This document shows, piece by piece, positions 32,176-40,189 of a stretch of DNA of 64,000 nt. Location: NCBI GenBank assembly GCA_044464485.1, contig JBIQLG010000002.1, positions 124,001-188,000 on the forward strand, in the 5' to 3' direction. Under the pieces are notes generated by a model that did no database searches, was not told the DNA's origin, and saw nothing but the letters and a program-made list of their open reading frames with translations. The DNA comes from Terrimesophilobacter sp044464485. Lineage in GTDB: Bacteria > Actinomycetota > Actinomycetes > Actinomycetales > Microbacteriaceae. A program made the translations under genes and the position numbers. Each line of letters starts with the position of its first letter. Position 1 is the first letter of the stretch.

Positions 32176-34881
32176 TCAACCCAGTTGTGCAAACGGAGTG
32201 TACTCGCGCGCACCTTCGGTGATCTCACGGTTGAGGGCGGTGAGGCGGCGCACGAGTTCGTGCGCGTCCTGAGCGACGGATGCCGGCCAGCCGTACGCGG
32301 CGGCGACCGCCTCATCGAGTTTGCGATGCAGCGCGGCGAGGTCGGTGAACGCGCCATCATCCATGAGGTTGTAAAGCTTCGTGAGACCCAGATTGTGTTC
32401 GAGGCACAGCGCGCTGCGGCGTTCATACAGCGCGACGGATGCGGCGGCGACCGCCGCGCGTTTCTCCGCCGAAACGGGGTCTGGCCACGGAAACGTTTCG
32501 AAAACAGTCGTCGGCGTATACCGCAGTCGCGTCTCTAGAGTTGAGGACCGCGCCCACGCCCATGCATCGTGCGCTTGAGATAAGAGGATGCCCATCGAAT
32601 AGTCATCGTCGAAGGCGAAGATCACGTTGGCATCACTCGCAAGCACTTGAGTTGCTTGCCAAGTGACGAACAATCTCTTGCCAGTCCGAGCGGCGACAGC
32701 AATTCGTCCAAGGCGCGCTGTCGCACGTCGCATTCCGGGCCGAATCTCCCCGTGCAGCCACCAACGCAGCCTGTATAAGTCGCGGCGGTTTTGGTCGCGT
32801 TCGGGCTTGACGAGATTTCGCACACGGTTAATTTCCGCCTGGTGAACCGTCGCTTCTTCAAGAGTCGAATCGGCAAAGTCAATGACGAACCGGGATGGCT
32901 CCTGGTCACTCAACTGTGTGATGTCGCGCCCATCCAGAAACGGGCGAACAACTGGGCTGTTATATAGGTGAAGTGCGTCGACTTCTTGACGTTCCAAACG
33001 GAAGCCACCTCCGTGGAGGCTCACACCGATGAACGCACGATTTTCATTCACGCGCAAAGTCCTGGGTGACCACTCGTCGTCAGCGCCGACCTTCAATGAC
33101 GATGTGATCCCGGCGACCGACTTACCATCCAGCTCGAACGAGGTTGGTGGCGTCTCCGGTTGCTTCACCCAGTTCACGATGCTCACGTGCACCTTCGCGT
33201 CGCCCGGCCAGCGCTGGCTGCTCACGGCATCCGTGATCGCGCCGCCAGTCGCGACGATGTAGTCGAGCGAAGCGTCCCGGCCACGATTCTGGGCCACAGA
33301 GTTCGTGCCGACGAGCCCTGCCCGCTGCCCCGGCTTCAACGCATCCTGGGCACGTCGGAACCAATACACACAGAGGTCACGAATTCCCACACCGAAGTGG
33401 TTGCCGAGCCAGTCCACGTACTGCCCACCAAGTCCAGCGCGCAGCAATTGCGATCCAAGGAACGGCGGGTTACCGATGATCGCGTCGACCTCCGGCCACT
33501 CGGTCTTGAGTGCATCCGCGGTGCGAATTCCGGACAAGTCCACGAGCGGCAGCACGGGCTCCGCGTCGCCGTAGCGGTCCACCATTTGGCGGTGCCCCAT
33601 CCACAGGGTGACCCGCGCGATGAGCACCGCGATGCCCTCGATGTCCAAGCCGTACACGTTCGCCAGAGGGTAGTACGGAAGCGGACCGCTCGGCACAGGC
33701 GATCCAGTCTTCTGGGCGAGTGCCGTCATCCGATTCTTGAGTTCAAACTCGAGGCCACGCAGTTCACGGTAGGCGACGTAGAGGAAGTTGCCGCACCCGC
33801 AGGCCGGGTCGAGCACGCGGAATGCGCATAACTCATCCAGCAATTCGCGCGCTGCCGCGGGAGTCTTCACGCCGCGCATACGTTCACGCCACGGCCGAAC
33901 GATGGTCGGAATGACGATCTTCATGATGTCCGACTCGTGCGTGTAGTGGGCGCCGAGCTTATCGCGACGTTCCTCGCCGAGCACGCCCTCCATCAGGGAT
34001 CCAAAAATGGTGGGATCAACCGCGCGCCAGTTGAATTCGGCTGCACCGCGCAAGTGCAAAAGCTCCTCGCGGTTCATGAACACGGCCGCAGGATGCTTGA
34101 ACAAATCACCGTTCACATAGCGCGTGCCCTCATAGCGGCCCTGCCTATTGTGGTTGCCCTTCTGGTTCAGCAGGGAGAACAGGTAGCCGATGTCGCGGGC
34201 AGAGTCCGGCTCCTTCTCCTTCAGCAGCGCATCCACGGTGTTCTGCAGCGGGTAGCCGTCGAGCATCCCCAAGTCTTCAGCGAACAGGCACCACACCACT
34301 TGCATCGTGAAACGCTGGATCTCGTCCGGCGGCGCCGCGGAACGGTCCGCCAACGAGTTGTAGAGAGCAGCGATGTGGGTGGCTGCCTCCGTCGTCAATT
34401 CACGACGATGCTCCGAGAACACCGGTTCCACGGTTTCCGACTGCAGGAACAGGAGCGAGTCGTACCGGTCGGGCAACTCCTCCAGCGGAAAACGCGTGCG
34501 GGGCGCGCCTGGGAACCGGCCGGGCTCCCACACCTCGAACTCGTGAAAATTGCACGCGACGACAAACCGCGCCGCCGGGATATCCTCAGCGGCGTCCGAC
34601 GACTCCTTCCAATATCGTTCGCGCTGGTCTCCGGCCTTCTCCAGCGCCACCGTCGGCGCCTTCATCTCCACAATCAGGTGGCCCGGCCAGAACAAGTCCA
34701 TGAAACCTGCGGATGCCGCAAAGTGCTCGAACTTCGCCCCCACCTCGCTGCGGACTGAGCCGTAGCAGGCGAACAACTCGTTGAGAAAGGTCTGAGCTTC
34801 GGCCTTCTCGCTTCCCTGATACCCACTCCACTTGGCCACAAATTTGGCAAGGGCCGCCTGAATCTCAAGACCGCTGCGCAC
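32176..34881 (-). CDS. MmeI-like type IIL restriction-modification enzyme (nuclease plus N6-adenine methyltransferase)
   Basis: A 901-residue single-chain restriction-modification enzyme. The N-terminal nuclease core is D62-x9-E72-x-K74 (DLFWPGHLIVEMK), the same spacing as I recall for MmeI. The methyltransferase motifs follow: the GAHYT motif X near 310-314, DPACGCGNF motif I at 358-366 and NPPF motif IV at 471-474. The C-terminal 300 residues should contain the DNA-recognition domain. Such enzymes cut about 20 bases from an asymmetric site and protect the host by methylating one strand. GTG start, two bases after the stop of a small gene. The distal part is less GC-rich than its surroundings, suggesting transfer. 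Confidence 0.88.
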   Translation of the reverse strand: MRSGLEIQAALAKFVAKWSGYQGSEKAEAQTFLNELFACYGSVRSEVGAKFEHFAASAGFMDLFWPGHLIVEMKAPTVALEKAGDQRERYWKESSDAAEDIPAARFVVACNFHEFEVWEPGRFPGAPRTRFPLEELPDRYDSLLFLQSETVEPVFSEHRRELTTEAATHIAALYNSLADRSAAPPDEIQRFTMQVVWCLFAEDLGMLDGYPLQNTVDALLKEKEPDSARDIGYLFSLLNQKGNHNRQGRYEGTRYVNGDLFKHPAAVFMNREELLHLRGAAEFNWRAVDPTIFGSLMEGVLGEERRDKLGAHYTHESDIMKIVIPTIVRPWRERMRGVKTPAAARELLDELCAFRVLDPACGCGNFLYVAYRELRGLEFELKNRMTALAQKTGSPVPSGPLPYYPLANVYGLDIEGIAVLIARVTLWMGHRQMVDRYGDAEPVLPLVDLSGIRTADALKTEWPEVDAIIGNPPFLGSQLLRAGLGGQYVDWLGNHFGVGIRDLCVYWFRRAQDALKPGQRAGLVGTNSVAQNRGRDASLDYIVATGGAITDAVSSQRWPGDAKVHVSIVNWVKQPETPPTSFELDGKSVAGITSSLKVGADDEWSPRTLRVNENRAFIGVSLHGGGFRLERQEVDALHLYNSPVVRPFLDGRDITQLSDQEPSRFVIDFADSTLEEATVHQAEINRVRNLVKPERDQNRRDLYRLRWWLHGEIRPGMRRATARLGRIAVAARTGKRLFVTWQATQVLASDANVIFAFDDDYSMGILLSQAHDAWAWARSSTLETRLRYTPTTVFETFPWPDPVSAEKRAAVAAASVALYERRSALCLEHNLGLTKLYNLMDDGAFTDLAALHRKLDEAVAAAYGWPASVAQDAHELVRRLTALNREITEGAREYTPFAQLG

Positions 34882-34883
34882 GG

Positions 34884-35153
34884 TCAGATCAGTCGAACGG
34901 AGTCGCCGGCGTAATAGGTGTCCTGCATGAGACGTTTGTGGGTGCGCTCAAGGTCCGCAATCGCCTCTAGGAGAGCCAACTCGACGTTGTGGTCGCCACC
35001 AAGCTTGCGCACGCGAGTGAGGGCTTTCTTCGCTCGGCTGATGGTGTGCTCGAAATTGAGCAGGACATCCGAAATCTCGCCGAGCGCGCTCTCACGCGCG
35101 ACCTGCATGGCGGATCGTTCGTTCGGAGCTGACGCGCCCGCGGGGATACTCAT
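34884..35153 (-). CDS. Small helical protein coupled to the type IIL enzyme
   Basis: An 89-residue protein, mostly amphipathic helix (EISDVLLNFEHTISRAKKAL and a long heptad-like stretch rich in Lys, Arg, Leu and Glu), probably a coiled-coil helical hairpin. The ATG at 35153 has GAGGTGACC immediately upstream; longer frames start at poorer codons. Its stop is two bases before the restriction gene start, so the two are cotranscribed. I do not recognise a family. It could be an accessory subunit or regulator of the type IIL enzyme; no helix-turn-helix of controller proteins is obvious. Confidence 0.65.
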   Translation of the reverse strand: MSIPAGASAPNERSAMQVARESALGEISDVLLNFEHTISRAKKALTRVRKLGGDHNVELALLEAIADLERTHKRLMQDTYYAGDSVRLI

Positions 35154-35465
35154 GGTCACCTCTTCCATCGAATGCTGCTCCCAGTGTATTCGCCACGACA
35201 GACAGAGGCCGGATGGCACCCACTGCCTTTGGCGGATAGCCTCAGCGTGTTGCTCTCACATCGAGGCGGTCGGAATCGTCGAGGACGCTGGCCGCGCCGT
35301 TGCGGAAGTCGGATCGGCACGTGGGCGGATACTCGCCCCGATCATGTCGGGTAAACGATCGTCAACGCTGAGAGTCTTCTTCGAACCTCGCGTCCCAAGC
35401 CTCCTTGGAGGCGCGCGGAGTACATTGCGGATGGTGAGGATGTCTCCGACGGAAAGGCAGTGACC
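35154..35465. other. 312-base divergent intergenic region
   Basis: Lies between the restriction operon (leftward) and the ferritin-like gene (rightward). It contains an AGCCTCC-TTGGAGGCG hairpin near 35400-35415. Promoters for both sides must be here, but I find no clear -35/-10 pair. No coding signal of family quality is visible. Confidence 0.5.
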
Positions 35466-35780
35466 ATGTCCACAGATCAGTACCACGAACCGCCGCAGGA
35501 ACTGTCCGAAGAGGTGAGGACGTTCGCCAGGATGTGCGCGAGCCTCTCCGAAGAGTCGGAAGCGATCGGATGGTATGAGCAGCGTATCGCCGTCGAGAAA
35601 GACCCGGTCGCGCGCGACATCATGCTGAACTCACTCGGCGAAGAATACAAGCACTTCAGCATGGAACTGGAGTTCCTGCTGCGTGCAAAGCCAAAGTGGC
35701 GGGAAATCGCCCAGGGCATCCTGTTCACCGATGGCGACATCGTGTCGCGCGGCGAAAAGGCCGAGTCCGAGGCCGACTGA
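35466..35780 (+). CDS. Encapsulated-ferritin-like (EncFtn-type) protein, no encapsulin nearby
   Basis: A 104-residue two-helix protein. Its pattern matches encapsulated ferritins: YHEPPQELSEE, the ferroxidase residues E29-E30-x-E32 and W36-Y37, then E59-E60-x-x-H63, and a LFTDGDI terminus. Positions equal those I recall for Rhodospirillum rubrum EncFtn (E31/E32/E34, W38/Y39, E61/E62/H65), shifted by two. Such proteins form decamers and oxidise Fe(II) at subunit interfaces inside an encapsulin shell. Here the C-terminus (GEKAESEAD) lacks the usual Leu/Gly-rich loading peptide and no shell gene follows. GGAAAGG precedes the ATG. Confidence 0.8.
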   Translation: MSTDQYHEPPQELSEEVRTFARMCASLSEESEAIGWYEQRIAVEKDPVARDIMLNSLGEEYKHFSMELEFLLRAKPKWREIAQGILFTDGDIVSRGEKAESEAD

Positions 35781-35880
35781 TGGTCGAGCACCTTTCGCCG
35801 CAGCAGTTCCACGCGAGTGACGGTGTTGAAGACTGGCGGTCACGATGAGGCGGCTCCAGCGAACCCGAGACGCCCTCGGC

Positions 35881-35886
35881 TAATCT
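35881..35886 (+). promoter_or_regulatory. -10 box of leaderless mycoredoxin promoter
   Basis: TAATCT, a TANNNT -10 box, ends six bases before the ATG at 35893; no ribosome binding site is present. No clear -35. Confidence 0.5.
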
Positions 35887-35892
35887 GAAAAC

Positions 35893-36171
35893 ATGACCAC
35901 GACAGCGAGTTTCGTTCCCGAAGCCGGCAGCATCACAATGTTCAGCACGACGTGGTGCGGTTACTGCACGCGCCTCAAAGACCAGTTGAACCGCGAAGGC
36001 ATTCCGATCAATGAAATCAACATCGAAGAGGTCGAAGGCACTGCGGAGCTTGTCGCCTCGCTCAATGACGGGAATCAGACGGTTCCCACCGTACTTTTTC
36101 CTGACGGCAGCGCCGCGACGAATCCGTCTGTCGCCGAGGTCAAGAAGCGACTCGACTGGCCGGAGACCTAG
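35893..36171 (+). CDS. Mycoredoxin / glutaredoxin-like protein
   Basis: A 92-residue thioredoxin-fold protein with the redox motif WCGYC (C22, C25) and a cis-proline region TVPTVLF. Mycoredoxins reduce mycothiol mixed disulfides in actinobacteria, which lack glutathione. The N-terminus and the LFPDGSAATNPSVAEVKKRL tail match that group. The start codon appears leaderless. Its TAG stop interlocks with the TAG stop of the convergent membrane-protein gene through the shared tetranucleotide CTAG (36168-36171). Confidence 0.88.
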   Translation: MTTTASFVPEAGSITMFSTTWCGYCTRLKDQLNREGIPINEINIEEVEGTAELVASLNDGNQTVPTVLFPDGSAATNPSVAEVKKRLDWPET

Positions 36172-36500
36172 AGCACGCCCGACCACTCGACCGCCGACAC
36201 CGCGAGCAGGAATCCGAGAGCAGCGGCGGCCATGAGCGACAGCAGAATTGCAAGGGTGACCAGTCGTGCGCGCTGAGCACGGATGCTCAGTGTCGACACG
36301 ATCATGAGCGCGTAAAGGACCACCACTGTCCCGGCACCGAGGTAGCCGATCATCGGCTGGCGCGCGGAGAGCGCCAGTAGCAGCCCGCCGGAAATCACCA
36401 TCAACAAGGCGCCAACAATCAGCCAGCTTCGCCCCGAAGACGATCTCAGCGATGACTGCTCGCCGATCCGCGTGTCACTGCGATTCTCGTGACCTGACAC
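36168..36500 (-). CDS. Hypothetical membrane protein
   Basis: A 110-residue protein with three hydrophobic helices: VGALLMVISGGLLLALS, YLGAGTVVVLYALMIVS and LVTLAILLSLMAAAALGFLL. GTG at 36500 has GAGGGGG five bases upstream, better than the earlier GTG at 36530. The N-terminal 35 residues are hydrophilic. No recognised family. Convergent with the mycoredoxin gene. Confidence 0.65.
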   Translation of the reverse strand: MSGHENRSDTRIGEQSSLRSSSGRSWLIVGALLMVISGGLLLALSARQPMIGYLGAGTVVVLYALMIVSTLSIRAQRARLVTLAILLSLMAAAALGFLLAVSAVEWSGVL

Positions 36501-36595
36501 GTAAGCCCCCTCGTTTCGAGTCTCCGACACTGCCGTGTCACAAGGCTAAGCCGCATCGCTGGGAAACCCATTGCAGCCGTGTACGCGCCAAAGCC

Positions 36596-36627
36596 GGTGT
36601 GGCGGGACTCACCAGCCCCGCCACACC
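36596..36627 (-). terminator. Hairpin terminator after the branched-chain-type transporter operon
   Basis: GGTGTGGCGGG and CCCGCCACACC form a perfect 11-base stem around a loop of about 10 bases, about 30 bases past the stop of the substrate-binding protein gene. The tail is only weakly T-rich (CTTT) on the minus strand, as is common in high-GC actinobacteria. Confidence 0.65.
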
Positions 36628-36657
36628 GTTGCTTACCTCAGTTCAGCTCATCGACCG

Positions 36658-37986
36658 TCAGGAGATCGCCGAACACGCTGAGGTGTAGTCCGCCTCCTTG
36701 AAGGTCGTGCCGGAGTAGAAGGACATGACCGTTTTCAGCCCGAGGTCCACGGACGCATCCGGTGCCGAAATCGTCACTTCGGTCGACGGCGAATCGCTGC
36801 CGGTGAGGGAGTACTTCATGTCCTTGATCATGCCCGCATAGGACACGGTCAGGCCATCGATCGCCGCGCGAACACCCGCCCGGGTGAGATCACCCTTCTT
36901 CGCTGCCGCTTCCAGCACCGCGAGGATCGGATAACTGCTCGCCCAACCGATCACATAGCCGTGATTGTTGGGAAGCTCACCGCCCAGCGATGCCTTGATG
37001 TCGGCGATACCCTTGCTGTCGCCGTCCCACATGTCGAACGGGCTCATGTGGTTGTAGAGCCCGACGAGCGCGGGTGCGGCAGGGCTTCCCAACAGTGCCG
37101 GGTTCCAGGTGGGCAGCGATCCGAGGAAGCGCCCCTTGAATCCGGAGCCGGCAAGCTTGCCGACGATTTCTGCTGTTTCTGCAGGACCAACCGCCAGGAC
37201 GACGGCATCCGGTGCCGCGGCGAGCACAGCCCCGACGACGGCATCCTGGTTCCCGGTCACCTGATTCGGACCGGTGGGAATCGGTGTCACGGTCGCGCCG
37301 TTGGCATCAGCCCAGCGCTGAACGCCGGCAGCGGAGTCGCCGCCGTAGTCGCCCGGGTATCCCACTGCGGCCACGGATGACGGCTTGCTGTGCGCTGACG
37401 ACAGCCAATCGAGGCCGAGCATTGACTCGGTGCAGTACGAGTAGCCGTTCTGCAGAATGATGCCCTCGTCCGACTCCGCGAAGTTGTAGCCAGACCACCA
37501 TGACGCGGGTGCCGCGACAATGTTGTTCTTCTCCATGTCGGCAAGCACACCCTGTGTGTTCACCGTGCCGAGCGTTTGAGCAATCGCCAGGATGTCTGCC
37601 TGGATGTCCTGGTACGCGGCAGCATGCTCCGCAGCCTGGTACTTGGTGTCTCGCGTGTACTTGTCGATGTCGACATCGAACCCGCCGATTCCGCCCTTTT
37701 CGTTCACCTGCTTCCAGAACGCGCGCTGGCCGTCGGTCAGCGGAACGGCGAGCGCGGCGAACGGCCCCTCCGTGAGGTCTGAGAGCACGCCGAGGTAGAT
37801 GCATCCGTTGTCCGGATTGACCGCGCTCGGGCATGCCTCTGCCGTGACTCCGGTGCTGAACTTGATGCCGTCGTCGGATGTGGCGCCGTCGCCATCCTCC
37901 ACCGGCGTGCAGCCCGCGAGGACCATGAGTCCCACGGTTGCGATGGCGGCGACGACGGTAGCTCGTCGTCTGGTATTCATTGTCAT
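36658..37986 (-). CDS. Branched-chain-type ABC transporter substrate-binding lipoprotein
   Basis: A 442-residue secreted lipoprotein of the periplasmic-binding-protein type I class (LivK/HAAT family): lipobox LAGC with the cysteine at residue 26, then a two-lobed binding fold with YLGVLSDLTEGPFAALAVPL and LNNHGYVIGWASSYPIL-like strand segments. GGAGAA lies six bases before the ATG. Last gene of the operon. The ligand is not evident; the acyl-CoA ligase in the same operon suggests a carboxylic acid rather than an amino acid. Confidence 0.85.
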   Translation of the reverse strand: MTMNTRRRATVVAAIATVGLMVLAGCTPVEDGDGATSDDGIKFSTGVTAEACPSAVNPDNGCIYLGVLSDLTEGPFAALAVPLTDGQRAFWKQVNEKGGIGGFDVDIDKYTRDTKYQAAEHAAAYQDIQADILAIAQTLGTVNTQGVLADMEKNNIVAAPASWWSGYNFAESDEGIILQNGYSYCTESMLGLDWLSSAHSKPSSVAAVGYPGDYGGDSAAGVQRWADANGATVTPIPTGPNQVTGNQDAVVGAVLAAAPDAVVLAVGPAETAEIVGKLAGSGFKGRFLGSLPTWNPALLGSPAAPALVGLYNHMSPFDMWDGDSKGIADIKASLGGELPNNHGYVIGWASSYPILAVLEAAAKKGDLTRAGVRAAIDGLTVSYAGMIKDMKYSLTGSDSPSTEVTISAPDASVDLGLKTVMSFYSGTTFKEADYTSACSAIS

Positions 37987-38024
37987 GATGTTCTCCTTGC
38001 TTTCTGTGGTTGGTGCTGGGTAAG

Positions 38025-39266
38025 TCAGTATTTGAACGGCCAGGCTTTGAAGTAATTGCGGATGCGAATCCACACCCCGATGAGCCCGCGCGGTTCGAAC
38101 GCCATGAACAACACGATGAGCACGCCGAAGAGGATCGTCTGAAGCTGATGCACATTCAGTAGCCCCGCGGATCCCGGCGCGGAGAGGAATGGCAGCATCG
38201 GCGCTATCGCCTCAAGCAGCTTCGGCACGAGAACGACGAAAACTGCTCCGATGATGGAACCGGAGATGGTTGCGGCTCCACCGATCACCACAATGGCGAT
38301 GAGGTCGATCGAGAGGAAGAGGTTCCACTGCTCAGCGGAAATGCGGCCAATGAGCATCGACAGGAGCGCACCCCCGAGCCCGGCGTACGCGGAGGACAGC
38401 GCAAACGCGAGAGTCTTCGTGCGCAGGAGCGGCACGCCCATGACTTCGGCGGCGATATCCCGGTCGCGCACCGCAGCGAACGCGCGCCCCGTGCGGCTTC
38501 GCGCGATGTTCTTCGCACCCAGCGCCACCACGACGAGAAGCACGAACGCGAGAAGGTACATCGCTACCTGTTCGGTCATGATGAACGGTCCTACGCGGTA
38601 GGAGACGCTCAGATCCATACCGAACAGCGTGGGTTCGGCGACGCCGCGGCCCACACCCTGTCCTCCGCTGACCTGCTTCCACTGTTTAAACAGCTGTTCG
38701 CCGAGCATGAGGAGACCGATCGTGAGGATTGCGAGATAGAGCCCTCGCACGCGCATGGCAATGGGCGCGACGAGCAGCCCGACGATTCCGGGAATGATCG
38801 CGGCGAGCGGGAGCACAATCGCAAGATCGAGTTGCAGCCCCCACACGACCTTTCCTGGCGCACCGCCGAAAACCGCTGCGGTAAACGCGCCGAGTCCCAT
38901 AAAGAATGCGTGCCCGAGCGAGATCTGCCCCGCGTACCCGGTCAGCAGATTCAGACCTATGCCGCTGATCGCATACACGAAAACCGTGGCGAGAAGGTAG
39001 GTGAGATTTCGCGTGATGAGGAAGGGCACAAGCGTCGCCGCGAGCAGGAGTAGGAGAATCCACACCCGCTTGTAGCGAGTGTTGAAGATGGCCTGATCTG
39101 CGCGGTAGCTCGTATAGAGGAGCGGGCGACCCGCTCGCGCCCATCGACCCACGCGTGCGCGCTGAGAATGCTCGATGTCGTTCGCGTGCGGCGCGAATGC
39201 CGCCGACTGCCCGGTCAGGCGCCGCGTGCGGTCAACGTCGTGCTGGGGAGCCTTTGTGTCCGTCAC
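38025..39266 (-). CDS. livM: Branched-chain-type ABC transporter permease (LivM-like)
   Basis: A 413-residue permease with a hydrophilic leader of about 75 residues and then about ten membrane segments, including LLTGYAGQISLGHAFFMGLGA and SGGQGVGRG, typical of LivM. GTG start overlaps the livH stop (GTGA). It forms the channel with LivH. The long N-terminal extension is not part of the usual LivM core. Confidence 0.87.
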   Translation of the reverse strand: MTDTKAPQHDVDRTRRLTGQSAAFAPHANDIEHSQRARVGRWARAGRPLLYTSYRADQAIFNTRYKRVWILLLLLAATLVPFLITRNLTYLLATVFVYAISGIGLNLLTGYAGQISLGHAFFMGLGAFTAAVFGGAPGKVVWGLQLDLAIVLPLAAIIPGIVGLLVAPIAMRVRGLYLAILTIGLLMLGEQLFKQWKQVSGGQGVGRGVAEPTLFGMDLSVSYRVGPFIMTEQVAMYLLAFVLLVVVALGAKNIARSRTGRAFAAVRDRDIAAEVMGVPLLRTKTLAFALSSAYAGLGGALLSMLIGRISAEQWNLFLSIDLIAIVVIGGAATISGSIIGAVFVVLVPKLLEAIAPMLPFLSAPGSAGLLNVHQLQTILFGVLIVLFMAFEPRGLIGVWIRIRNYFKAWPFKY

Positions 39267-40189
39267 AGTCGCTGCACCTCCCTTGTTCCGAAAATCCCAT
39301 ACGGCCGCACGAGCAACACGATGATCATCACGAGGTATGGCGCTACAACCTCGAAGTTTGGTCCGAGCCATGGCGCATGCAGCGGCTGGTACGCCGAGGT
39401 GAGCGACGCGGTGAGCCCTACGACGAGTCCGCCGATGATGGCGCCACGCAGCGAATCGATGCCACCGATGATGATCGCCGGGAGTACGACGAGCGAGAAG
39501 ATCGCATCCGTTGCCTGCACGACGCCGCCGTTCGCCGCGAGCATCACTCCGCCGAGTGCGGCCAGGCCGCCTCCGATTGCCCACGCGATCGAGAAAACGC
39601 GACCCACGTTGACCCCCTGCGCCAAGGCGATCTCCTGGTCGAGGGATGTCGCACGCATGGCGAGACCGAGCCGGGAACGGCTCAGCCACCACACGAGCGC
39701 AGCGAGCACGACGACGGCAACGATGATGCGGGCGATGGTGTTCTGGTACACGAGCACCCCGCCCGCGCATCCGCCCTCTGAGGAGTCTCCGCCGAGACAG
39801 ATCGACAGCAGTTGCCACGGATCGCCGACGGTGCGCGGCCGCGAATCAAACAGTCGGAACGCAACGATGAGCAGCGCGATGAAGATTCCGATCGTCATGA
39901 TCGCCGTCGCGAAGACCGGTCGACCCACCATGGGCCGGATGGCGACGCGCTCAATGCCAGCCGAGAGCAGTCCGATCACGATCATGGCGAGCGGAACAGC
40001 GACGAAGAACGGCAAACCAGCATCGACGGCGAACAGGGATGCGGCGAACGTGCCGAGGATGAGCAGCGCCGGCTGGGCGAAGTTCAGCACACCGGTTGCG
40101 CGGAAGATCACGACAAAGCTCACCGCGATGATCGCGTACACCGAGCCGAGACCCAGGCCCGAGATCAGGGCTGCAAGAAAGATGCTCAT
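39263..40189 (-). CDS. livH: Branched-chain-type ABC transporter permease (LivH-like)
   Basis: A 308-residue permease with about eight membrane segments, the partner of LivM. GLGLGSVYAIIAVSFVVIF and TGVLNFAQPALLILG are typical LivH segments. The ATG overlaps the acyl-CoA ligase stop (ATGA), and its stop overlaps the livM start. Confidence 0.87.
   Translation of the reverse strand: MSIFLAALISGLGLGSVYAIIAVSFVVIFRATGVLNFAQPALLILGTFAASLFAVDAGLPFFVAVPLAMIVIGLLSAGIERVAIRPMVGRPVFATAIMTIGIFIALLIVAFRLFDSRPRTVGDPWQLLSICLGGDSSEGGCAGGVLVYQNTIARIIVAVVVLAALVWWLSRSRLGLAMRATSLDQEIALAQGVNVGRVFSIAWAIGGGLAALGGVMLAANGGVVQATDAIFSLVVLPAIIIGGIDSLRGAIIGGLVVGLTASLTSAYQPLHAPWLGPNFEVVAPYLVMIIVLLVRPYGIFGTREVQRL

Noticed and set aside
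31885..35153. Genomic island inserted in tRNA-Ser
   Set aside because: I see no integrase and no repeat of the tRNA 3' end on the far side. Proximity alone is not enough.
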